Shown: positions 12,900 to 24,800 of the stretch, in pieces | Numbering within the stretch: the first letter of the stretch is position 1 | Layout of the letters: each line of letters opens with the position of its first letter | DNA from: Fratercula arctica | Lineage: Eukaryota > Chordata > Aves > Charadriiformes > Alcidae | Direction: 5' to 3' | Length of the DNA stretch: 64,000 nt | Assembly: GCA_947846985.1 (NCBI GenBank) | Contig: CANTUZ010000008.1 | Location: 28,477,352-28,541,351, forward strand | Notes under the pieces: model-generated | Seen by the model: only the letters and a program-made list of their open reading frames with translations | What the model was told of the DNA's origin: nothing | The model's database searches: none | Translations under genes and position numbers: made by a program

Positions 12900-15800
12900 C
12901 TGTGGACAATTCACTAGTGTAAACGTGAGCTCACAATATTTAACAGACATCCCTCACTGCACCTAGGAGTGGCACTGAAAACTGGCAGTTAATTCTGTAT
13001 TTCTAGCAGCACCTCAAATCTCTTTTCACCAACAGCTCCCCACATTCACCATGTTTTTAAACAGAAAATCCCCACTCATCTTTGAAGATCATCTTCATAA
13101 AAATCAATCTTCAACCTAGCTTCGGCAGCTACTCTAGATTACAACATGATTTTCTATTATAAAACCTGAAAGAACATAACACAACTCTGTACCATGACGT
13201 AGACAGCCTAGAACTGCTACTAGCCACGTAAAAACTCATGTATCAAACCACTGGCCTCCAAACATGCACTATGGCAAGCTGAAAAATAAAAACTTAACTG
13301 AATTAATTTCCTGGCATGTATGTACACAAATATATTTTCTTCTTTGTTGGCTTTTTTTTTTTTTTTTAAATCACATGTTTTTCAAAGGATTCCTTATACT
13401 TTTTATCGCTCTTGCCACTTTTTCTTATACCATCAAGAAATCATCATTTTGTTATCAGCACTTTCTTTCATAGCTTGTAATTTGTAGTGAATGTAAGGCT
13501 GTCACATGAAAAAGGGGATTTTTAAAACAAAAAAAATCATTAAGCAACTACAGGAAAACGTCAATCCAAGTAAATACATTGAGGAAGCCATTAACTATTT
13601 CTTTTTGCAATATACATACTCAGTCCAAAGCATTAGACAGTGCATGATACTAAAGAATTATGAAATTACTGAAGCAGTACATTTTCAAGTAAGAAACAGC
13701 AACAAGCACAGAAACAGAAATATTAGGGAATATGTGCATAGGGAACAGCAGGGAGCTTTTTTCTTTAGGTTAGCCCTCATTAAAGCCAAGCATTGTGTTT
13801 AGCAGAGCAATGAATGAGCAAAAGCAGGGTGTAAAACTGCAGCCCAAAGCAGTGGCATTCTCCAGAAATGAGGTCTAACTGCTTTATTGACACCAAACTT
13901 ACAATGCAGCTTCTTTTTCCTTCATCTCACTGGCTCTTTCAAGTTCTTCAGCATTTTCATGGGAGTTACCCAAAATATTCTTTCTTCTTAGCATAGAGGA
14001 CAGAAAAATGCAACTTATTTTCAAAGTATCATATCAGTGATTTTGACGCCGTCTGCCACCCATCCCCAATTTCCTCTTCAAGGAGCTGACCTCCTCCAGC
14101 CGACAATAAGAATTACACAAGTTAAATGAGTGTACTGCATGGGTCTGCAGCTAATAAATTTTGCAAGATATGGAGACAACTACAACGTGGTAGTTTACTG
14201 CCCCAGAAAACCAGAAAAAAAAAAACCAAACAGAAAATTCTGGTTTCTATCAGAAACAGTTTGATCATCTCGAATCCTTCTGTTTCTCCCACAGCAATGT
14301 TGTGCATTTTGTTTCCTTTGCAGAGAGGAACTCAGGATTACCACAGCTTGCTTCTTGCTACAGTAGCCTGCTGGTTCTTCTCTAGCATTTTAAGATTTAG
14401 AGCAACTTTAATCACTGATACTAAATCAGTCTGTGAAACATCTTGGCAACACTGTGTAGATCTTCCAGTCAGGTTCTTTTAGTTTCTTCAAAGAGCTCAG
14501 CATGTCTTCCTATCCCTGCACACCCGTATCATTTTTGGTACCTCTGCTTCCCAGCTGGATGGATGGCAGACAGAAGACTAAGATTTGTGATCTTACAATC
14601 GTGAGCTTGTGATTATGATCTTTCTTGGCCACTGCAGCTAACACAGAGTAAGTTTACAAACTGATATCATCATGGATTAGTAGCTTGAAAGGTTTGTAGA
14701 AGGACAGTTTGCTAATTTCAATCCAAATATAACAGGCAAATTCCAGCCTGGATTCTGCACAATGCAGAACTGTACATTCTTTCTTTAATATGCAATTTCC
14801 CATTTGTAATATCGAGATTTGACATTCTTCCTGTGGGTGCTAGCAATAACAGGTTGTTCTACAAACCCAGGGTCTGTCTGACATCCACTGACTCAGAGAA
14901 AACTTAATTATTAATAAAATAACTCCCTTGAATATTAACATTGTAAGTTTATAGACGGTATTCCTGCTATGCTGAAGTCCTACCTGCATCTGCTTTCAGT
15001 TAACTACGAATCAGTGAGATCCCAAAATATGATTCCCTAAACAGAATAAGCAATGATCTGGAGAAACAGTACATACATACTCAGAAACTGCAGTTATCTA
15101 TTTAATGAAAATGCGGTTGTGATTTCTATTGCATGAAAGGGTACTTTCTGAAGACCATAAGGAACAACAGCTACCAAAATAGCTGAAACAGTAGGGCAAC
15201 CTCTCTGCACCGAGACTTCTCCCTGTTCATTAACTGCCCACATCCAAAGTTAAATAATTATGAATATTCTTTGGACTAACTTTGCCTGACCTTGGGAGTT
15301 TTTTGCCATTCAGCAGGAAAAAAAAAAAAAACGCTGACCTACAAAATCACGGATTGCAAATAGCATTTCATCTATGTAACGGGGCTTCTTCCAGAACATC
15401 TCAAACTGGAAAATTTAATGAGAAGACAGCATCACCACATCAGAATCAATTTAGGTTTGGACTGTGAGGGAAAATAAAGGCCACATATTCCTGCCAATGT
15501 TCAGGATGTTACTAAAGTAAGCCTTTCGTTATTTTTTTTTAATTAGTGATGGAAGTAGCTACATCCTTAAGTTAACCAAGAACTTATTTACATGCTGGAG
15601 CCTCACCTAGAAAAAGCCAAAACCTGAAAAACACACACCACATCACCACTCACAACACCCTGAGCAACACCCCACCCTGGCAAGACAGAATTAAAAACAG
15701 CCTGTGGTGAAAGCCTTCCTACAAATCCTATTCTGCTTGTAATGCCAAGCACAGATCTTTGAAGATCCTGCTGCCTTCTTCCCAGCACTGGTCAGGTTTT

Positions 15801-18800
15801 AGGGTGAGAAGGAAGACATTTTTTATATCAGTATTATCACAGCAAATTATGAAGAAGCTACCAAGGCTGTGGTCTGGCATCCAAACTTCTACAATAAAGT
15901 TAAGCGGAAGCTTTCCTGCAGTAGCTTTGAGGTGGTATTCTGCTGTGAATGAGCCAGACATATTTTTACCAGATCTCTCTATACAAGAAACCAAAAAAAT
16001 AGTTCCTTAATGTCATGGTTTCAGCTGGGATAGAGTTGACTTTCTTACTAGTAGCTGGTACAGTGCTGTGTTTTGGATTTGGGATGAGAATCATGTCGAT
16101 AGCCCACTGGTGGTTTTGGTTGTTGCTAAGCAGTCAAGGTCTTTTCTGCTCCTCACCCCACCCCGCCAGCAAGTGGGCTGGAAGCGCACAAAAAGTTGGG
16201 AGGAGACACAGCCGGCACAGCTGACCCCAACTGACCAAAGGGCTATTCCACACCATATGACGTCATGCTCAGCATATAAAGCTGTGGGAAGAAGGAGGAA
16301 GTGACGACATTTGGAGTGACGGCATTTTGTCTTCCCAAGTGATGGAACCCTGCTTTCCTGGAGGTGGCTGAACACCTGCCTGCTGATGGGAAGTGGTGAA
16401 TGAATTCCTTGCTTCACTTTGCTTGCGTGCGTGGCTTTTGCTTTACCTATTAAACTGTCTTTATCTCAACCCATGAGTTTTCTCACTTTTACTCTTCCGA
16501 TTCTCTCCCCCACCCCGCCGGGGGGGAGCGAGCGAGTGGCTGTGTGGTGCTTAGTTGCTGGCTGGGGTTAAACCACGACATATTTTTAAGAGAGAGCTAG
16601 CAGGATAATTGAGCCTGTTTTATACAGTATATTCTAAGGAAGAGATTGCCAAAATATGCAATGATCTGGGAATTAGAAATTGCAGTCACTAACCACAGGA
16701 TTTCTAAGTTTTGCAGCTGTTTTCCCCCTTTCTCACAAGAACAGCAGTGCATTCTGCCAAAGGATATTCCCCAGGCCTTCCTCTTTTTAAAGTTTCTAAA
16801 AATCAACCTGTTTGGACAGGGTGAGCATTTTTATCAGCTCTAACAGTGGAGAGAGACTGATGGGTAAATCTATCCCATCTTTTCCAGAAAGCCTGTCAGA
16901 ATGGCCAGATGTTTGTCTGTCACAGCAGCCCATCTGGGAAAACCTCTTCTTCTGCTGTCTCTTGCTCCATCCCTTCTGAGGGACTTGCAAAGCAGATGTA
17001 GAAAACTCTCTGAGCTTACTCTTGTGAGGAAACCACACAGAGGAAAACAAAAGACAAAATGCTGTGAAAATAGTTCAGTAGGACAGGGTGGCTGCAAAAC
17101 TGTGTTTTACATTGAAGGTAAACCGTAGAGCTGAAATGCCACGTCATCTGGGGGTTTGGCTTATAGTCAGAGCAACTCAGTGTGGAGTTATGCATACATC
17201 TGAGAGAAATTCCTTTGCTAGCAGGATCGGTTTTTTGGCTCAAATGACATAGCATCATGAAGAGAATAGAATGACACTGATTTAGCAATACACTTTAAAC
17301 AAGGAATACAGAGAGGCTTTCTTACTTTCGGTCCATGTCAGAAGCAGCAGCATAGTGCAAAGGGGTGCGTCCCCAGTCATCTGTTTCATTAATATTGGCT
17401 CCTGTTGTCACCAGTGTCTCAATACAGTGGAAATGACAATTTGCAGCTGCATAGTGCAAAGGTGTCCTGGAACATAAGTGACAATATGTTACCTCATATT
17501 CTAATATGCACCACTGAGAATAGCAATAAATCTTAATTCCTACAGATTTCCAGCAGTTGATATCAGTGCCTCATGTTCCTGTGATGAAATGCAAAGTTAT
17601 TCAAATTTAACAAAATATTGTGATAACAAGAAGTTCTGGTGCTCCTAGAAAGCCTAATAGGATACAGATCCTCAATCTGTGTCTTGGAAACAACCTATTC
17701 CAGCCGACAGCCTCTGCTGTTGCTCTGCATACGTGCTACTTTCTTCCAGTCGGGAGGCAGAGCAAAGCACGGTGTCCCTCGCAGCATCTTATTTAGCTGG
17801 CATAGCAACACTCATAGCAACACTTCGTAAGGAGGAAAAAAAAAACCTCTAGGAAGCACGTCAAATAGCAGCAATCCTCCCATCGTAACCCAGGTGTTGT
17901 CTTGGGCACACAATAATTTAGGCAATAAGAGAAGCAATAAGGAAAAAATAACCAAAAACCTGGGACATTTTTAAAACAGAAAACTCAAGAGGGTGGGATG
18001 GCTTTCATGTCTCTAATGAAACCTGCACCTCTCTGTCTGGTAGGTAACTGCAGCAGCAAGAGTTCTGCAGGGAAGGCCAAACTCCTAGTTTATTTCACTG
18101 TCATTTTTCATAGAACATATGATTTCCAGACTGAGGTGGTCTTTCTTCCTTGCCTGATAGATTCTTTTTTTGTTGGTTTTTTTTTTTTTTTAATGAGCTT
18201 TGTAATTTACCTACCTCCCACATTTGTCCTTCTTATTAAAATCTGCTCCACTGCTTTGCAAGAGTTTTATACATTCAACATTACTGGAAAGAGAAGTAAA
18301 GAAAATAAAACATGAACAAAACTGAAGTTTATATCTGTGTTGCCCCCTGTCCCCAAAGAGGAAAAAGTTACTCTAACTATTTTTGTATTATTTGCCATGT
18401 AAAACCAGGGTACAGCCAACTACAAAGTGAAATTCAATCAAACAGAAAATGAAGCTTTCAAAAACTATTTCTGTTTTTTTTTCTAGAAAACTTCAAACTT
18501 CTCTTCTGCAGAAGAAAAAAACATTAATTTTCCAAAGAGAGCACAGTAAATGTGATCTGAATTCAGTGTGTTGGGAGATTGTCAATGGGAGCTGTACTCT
18601 AATGCTTCCCACACTGAACTGGTATTTTATAAGAGAACTTTAAAAGAAAGTTGTTGTTAGCTTTTAAAATGCCAGTCTAATAGTGAAGAGGTGACATTTA
18701 ACGAAATCCACCCCTGCTCAGCAAAGCATTCAACAGTAAGCATTTTGCTCAAATCCTGTTTACTTAGTGAGATTTAATCACAAGAGTTACTTGGATTATT

Positions 18801-21800
18801 CTCACATGATTTGTTGACTATTGATAGATTTAAGCACATCTCTAAGTGCTTTGTTGAATACAGAGCATAGCGATTTAAAGTGATTGTCAATAACAATATT
18901 GCGTTTATACAAGCAGATGAGTTGGACTCCATTGCTTGTATCTGTTGAAAGAATTCACCACATCATAGCTGCTTCTTCATCTTGTTTAAAGCCAGGTGAT
19001 TTTTAATAAAAAATAAAACAGCTGAATTCTCACATCTTTTGTAATTCAAGCGAGTAAATGTATGATTCCAGCCAGAAAATGATGTAAAGAAGCACAGCAT
19101 TTTCCAAGACTCCTTGTCATTCACAGGGGCAATAAACTGTTTGTGTTCACAGATGAGCAGGCCTTTGAAGTTTGTTCTTTTCCTGGTATCCATGCAACTC
19201 CCATTAATGCAATAGGAGTAACAGGCATGTGTCAGGAAAAAAACGAATGCCTCCAGCTCCAGGGAAAAAAAAAAGACTGGATGCAATATATTGGCGTATG
19301 TTCATCCCTACTCCAAATTGCTATTACATAAAAATAGCTACAGAACACTCACCACAATGTGCTAAAAATAAAAACGCTTGTTAGTGATGGCAATTGTAGT
19401 AAACCACTGGAAAAATATTGTTTATTTTCATGAGCCATTTTTGCTTCTTATGAAGTCTCTCCTTCTCTTTAGGACTTCCAGGTTGTTTTTACTATTCTTT
19501 TGGGGCGCAGCCTTATCAAAGAGGTAGCATTTGAACCATACTATAATAATCTCCATCCAAGCAACAGTCAATACCTCCTCTATTAAGATGAGACAACTAT
19601 CAAGAAAAATAATAACAACAGTATTTGGATCAATTTGATCAGGTTTTTGTAACAACAAAAACTGTGTGATATACATTTTGGTCCACTGAGAAGAAAAAAC
19701 AACTTCCAGAAAGACTGCCAAGTATTCGCCATAGATGACCATTTCTGCTTGCTATAAGCACAGAGAACCCGGGCTAGATTCTAGCCAAGGCTCCGTTTCA
19801 GCTGTTTTCTGAGACACCAAGTCCCCAGTAGCAGAGTCAAAATTCAGTGCTTGCCAAATGTTTTGTCCTTTTGCTAGGTTAACTTCACAGCACTCCACTG
19901 ACAATTATTGGGAAATATTTAAACTAACTGGATGCGACCTTTACAACTTAAATTGACGTATTTCAGTTTTCATTTGTTTCCATTTCTGGCCTCCCAGCAC
20001 TTATCAGGAATGTATCACCCTGAGAGAACAACAGTCTTTTAACTTTCTAATTTGGAAGTTGGGGGTTGGTTGTTTGTTTGTGGGTTGTTTTTTTGATGTT
20101 GTTTTGGTTTGTTGGTTTTCAGTTTAGAAACTTTTAAACTTGCACTTGAAAAATGGGAAAGAGGGAGATGAGCTGCATTTGGACTCCAGGGTTGCAATCT
20201 GATGGGCACTGTTGCGTAGTTGCATTTTCAGACAAGGACACAGTCCACAGGTGGAGGCCAGGAATAACTCCCCTGCCAGCAGCATCCCAGGAGCCACAGC
20301 CCCTTCTCCTCACCGGCTTTGCCCTAGGAAATGACAATTTCCTGCGGACTGCTGGCCCTCAGCGGCTGTTGTGGCCAAGAGACAGCCTGGGTGAGCGTGC
20401 AGCACCCCCACCCAAAGCCGAAGCAGTCTTCACAGGGGCTTGAAAAGGGAAGGTTTTACCCTCTGCCCGAAACCTATGCTTCAAATCACAACCCGTCTGT
20501 CTGTGGTAGAGGGGATCCGACCACCACCTTTACTTTGCAAGCCACCCCTACATGAGGACAGTGGGAAAAGACAGCCTCAAGTGACCAAAATTTGACATCA
20601 GACAGCTTTGCTTCCCTTGCACTGCAACACATTCCTCTGTGGATGGCACAGTCAAGTTGGCTGGCACGAAATCTGCAACGAAGCCACAAAATAACTTAAA
20701 ACAGCCACAGTCCCAGCTACTCACCCTCCTGCAGCGGCAGCGTGGAGGCACGTTCTTCCAAAACTATCAGGGGTGTCTATTTCAAAGCCTGCAGACAGCA
20801 CGTGCTCATTACTAAACAAGGACACTATGCTATACTTTTGTCCTAGTTAAACCACAAGAAACATTGCAGAGACAGAAAAATCAGTTAGTTAGGAAAAAAC
20901 AGAACGCAAGCAACTACAGTCAGAAAGAGGTTGTCACGGGAACGGCGAGCGGCTGCTCCAGTTTGGCAGCTCTATAAAAAGAGCTGCAAAGTCGACAAGC
21001 ATCTATTTCCACATCCAGCTCTGTGCCACATCCCTATTTAAAACCATGTGACAGGCATTTATGAGGCAGATACTTATCAAGAGGACTGCGACAGCAGGAC
21101 ATGAAGACAGAAAACATGAAGAAACGAGGAAAAACCACAGAGTTAGCCTGAACATGAAATGGGGCCATTTTTATTGCGTGCGGTTTTCAGGTTGGAAAGA
21201 GGCTTCCAGGAGCCCGCAGGGATATTCATCAAGATGCACAAGGCCAAAGATAGAAGCTTGGCAGTATTAACTCCAGTCACCCAAAGCTTTTTCTCTTCCT
21301 TCCTGACCTGGTGGTTAAGGCCACAGTGCATCAAGGTCTAATGTAATGGCGTACGCAATTACCATATATCACACTTTTTTTATATCCTACAGGACTCAAA
21401 TTTAGGGAAAAAAGTAGTTGTAGGACATTTTACTCATTAAGTAATGAAGCAATTTTCTAGAAAAAGCATATGATCTGCCTTGTGTTTTTTTGACTCACGG
21501 GAACTCTTGCCTGGAAAATAAGAATTTGGGATTTGGCACCTGATTATTGCCTCTTTTGAAACAGCTGTGTCAGGAAACTCCTGCTTCTCCTGCTTTGGGC
21601 TCTGGTGAGGATCCTGAGACCACTCTCTTGACACTACACTTTCACTCACTTCTGCTCTCGTGCCCAGAGACCTTTGGCCAGCCTTTACTCGGGTCAGATT
21701 CAGAAACACACTTTAGCTGTATTTACAATATATCACTGTCAGTGAGATTTAAATACTCGCACCAGTGCGGGCCCCAAGGAGATAATTTCTTGAATTATTT

Positions 21801-24800
21801 CTTTGGGTGGGGGGAACCCAAACCAAAAGGGTGTATTATACTCCTACAGTTTGAAAAAGGGTCCTAAATTTCCTCCCTCTTCCCAGTGAATTAATATAAA
21901 CCCTCTGAACCTACCAGGAGAAAAGGGCTTCGGGCACAAACAACAGAGGAAGTACCAGCATGCCGTTAGGAAAGCCTCGCACGCTCCCGCACACCACAGC
22001 CCACAGCCCAGCACAGCAGCACAGGAAGTCTTTCATTTGAACAATTCACAAGAATGAGTATAAAGGGGCCGTAAGCAGCAGCGACACGCACTACTCCAGC
22101 TCCACAGACGCTGCGGGATTTACTTACCCGATGACAACAACTTCCTGCAGCAGTCCGAGTGAGCATTCAGCGCTGCCAAGTGTAAAGGGAACATGTTGTG
22201 GATCCCACACCTGAAAGGCACAACAGCCTCATTACACAGGGCCATGTGAAAACACAGGTTGTGCACAGACACAACACATCAAAAGCTCCTTCCATGAAGG
22301 CAGCATTTTTGACCCTTTTCGAGGAAGATTCTTTGTGTCGTGTTATTTTTAAGCTGTATTTCCTTACTAGCCTTCTTGGGAGCTGAAAATACTCTGATAC
22401 AGCAAAACCTTGGCATTCTGCTTTGAAGAGAATGTGGCAGGAAGGCTTCTAGAAATTCGAGATGAAAGCCGAGGTAAGGGAGGAAGCAACAGAGCAGATA
22501 TTGCTTGGAGTCAATCTCCCAGTCTGAGATGCACAAATTCCTGCATCAGCTACACATACTGCAACTGCCATTCTGAGGTAAAAGTAAATGCCAAAGTCTT
22601 TTCAGCATTATTTCTAAAATCCATTTTTCCTGCAGTTAGCATCCTTTTGATAACAATCATGTGGGTTTTCAAAACTTCCCCTCCTTCCCTCTCTTTCCGC
22701 TGGGGCTGGGGCAGCTGATGACTCTTCTTCATGCTTTCCTTTAGGCTGCCATGACACTTGCAGTTTTATTCCCACCTCCTAAGAACTCAACACCTCATTT
22801 TCCCATTTGCTGCAGCTACTCTCCTCATAAGGCCTTCCAAATTTCCCCCCATTTAACACGTGACCTTCTTTCCAACTACACCATAAACTTCTCAGGGCAG
22901 ACGTGCTGGGTGAAAAAAAAGTAGGCACCTATCATTAGGCTAAATCTCTCAGGCAACCACATAGTTTTTAAATAAGCTGAGTGCCCAGCAGCTTTTATTA
23001 ACATCAGCAAATCATCCCAGTTCAGTCCCTAAGCATGCTGCTATTTACTGTCTTAGAAGACTTTTGGGTTTGGACATCTTGGCTTCTGTCATTTAGCACT
23101 GTTTTGCGAATAGCATCTTGTTATTCTAGAAATATCCTCCAGGCAGTCCTCCAAGTGCACATAAACACGGAGCCTCTGAAACCAACTATCTCAACAAGAT
23201 TATCACCGACTGCCTGCTTCAGCAGATATATTTTTGAAAAAGGACAAACTTGAACAATAGCAGATGGATTCGTATCTGCCCTTCATTTCTGCAAGACTAT
23301 TGGTGGATGGGAGACTATGACCACCTCGTGGAAGAGGACTTCACATACAGATCCAAAGATGCAGAAACCTGTCTTTCTGCAACATTCACTACAAATCATA
23401 ATTCCTTATGAAGCCTTAGACAAAAATGATTGTGGATGTTTCTAAGGATATCTTGCTCTCTCCAGCATTTTATACATATAATATATGTGTTTAGTTTTGG
23501 TTAGCTTTTAAAAACTCATTCTTTCCAGAATCTACAGGCCCATCCTTCCTCTGTCTTCACATTAAATTTGTCCTCCTTGCTGCTTCACTACACTAGGGAG
23601 TGACTTGTGGTGCTGTACAAATTTTAATTTTGCTAATGTCAGCATTTACATCTTAGAATAAATCCACTGAAAGTCGATCTGACAGCTGACTCTTTGAAGG
23701 AAACAGCAGAAGCTCCTGTATAAACAGGTTGCATTTTTTAGCTGTGGATTCATTTATTCAAGCTAACGTTGGACATTCTGTATTGCCGTCCTTCTTCCTA
23801 TACCCATTTCCCTCTATCTCCTCTTCCACCTGTTATCTAAAGCAATATTTTTCTTCTTTTTGGTCAAGATTTCCACCCAGCACATGTTTTGGCCAGTTTC
23901 CATCGAAATACGTTATCTGCACATCTGCTAACCAGTGTCACACTTCTATAGCGCTGTTCACACCGGTTCCTCCCATCACTTACACAATCTCCCTTTAAAT
24001 GCAGTTGCCTCAAAGACTGACTGAGCTGTCTGCAGTTGTTGCTTGCAGTGTTGCAGTTTTATTTTCAAAGCCAGTTCAGGGAGCTCAGCCAGAGTTATTT
24101 ACATGCAGCACATACGAAAGCCCATTCCCAGCGTTTCAATGCTCCTTGATTAGCACAGTAGCATTGTTTGGATCCGCCCGGTATCTCTGAACCAACTTTT
24201 CATTTCACTTATTTCTGCTGCTGGAAAAAGTATTTTATTCGATCAGTGTTCCAGTCATCCAAGTGTGAAATAGAAATTCCTAACTGGATAACCCTGATTC
24301 CAAGAGTGGGCTATCCCACTGCATCTCATTTTCCGCTTAAACCTAAAGATAAGAGACAGACTGGGACTTTGTGTATTGGAGAAAGAGCTAGCAAAAATAC
24401 ATGTCTATTTAGACACCAAGATCTTCATGTTGGCTGTGTTAATAAATCCAGTGACGTCACATGAAGCCTGTGGAATTCCATTATCCATGCCAATTGAAGA
24501 TCTGTTCCACCTTCTGAGTTTGCATGGGGATGGTCGTACTTGATAAAGGAATATGGGCAAGTATGTCACTTTCTTAAACATCATCAAGCAAATAAACAAA
24601 ATACTGAGAGCTGTATGTATCTTCAAAATTAAAACCAGCTCATTTGCATCTGAAAGCAGGTTTTCCTAACTAGGTAAGCCAAGAGAAGTCACTGATTTCT
24701 ATGGTAGGCTCTGGGTAGAAGACTCTTAAATTATATTTTGGAGACATCTGGAGCTAATTGCCGAAAACTTACATTAATGAAATCAGATACTGCTATTGAA

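Larger units (their letters stand above)
16011..16580 (+). mobile_element. Solo LTR of an avian endogenous retrovirus (ERVL-like)
   Basis: This is a 570-bp element beginning TGTCATGGTTT and ending AAACCACGACA, so the termini form an 11-bp inverted repeat with one mismatch and the canonical TG...CA ends. Inside, in plus orientation, are a CRE palindrome TGACGTCA (16258-16265), a TATA box CATATAAA (16273-16280) and a polyadenylation signal ATTAAA (16449-16454). These give U3-R-U5 order. There is no internal retroviral sequence on either side, so it is a solo LTR, probably left by recombination. I recognise the sequence as a family common in Neoaves; assignment to ERVL is from memory. It sits antisense in intron 14. 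Confidence 0.9.
13984..17325 (-). other. ANKRD44: ANKRD44 intron 14, containing a solo LTR
   Basis: This 3.3-kb intron carries the 570-bp solo LTR at 16011-16580, inserted antisense to the gene. The rest is unassigned AT-rich sequence. The 3' end of the intron contains the NAGNAG acceptor of exon 15. Confidence 0.8.
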
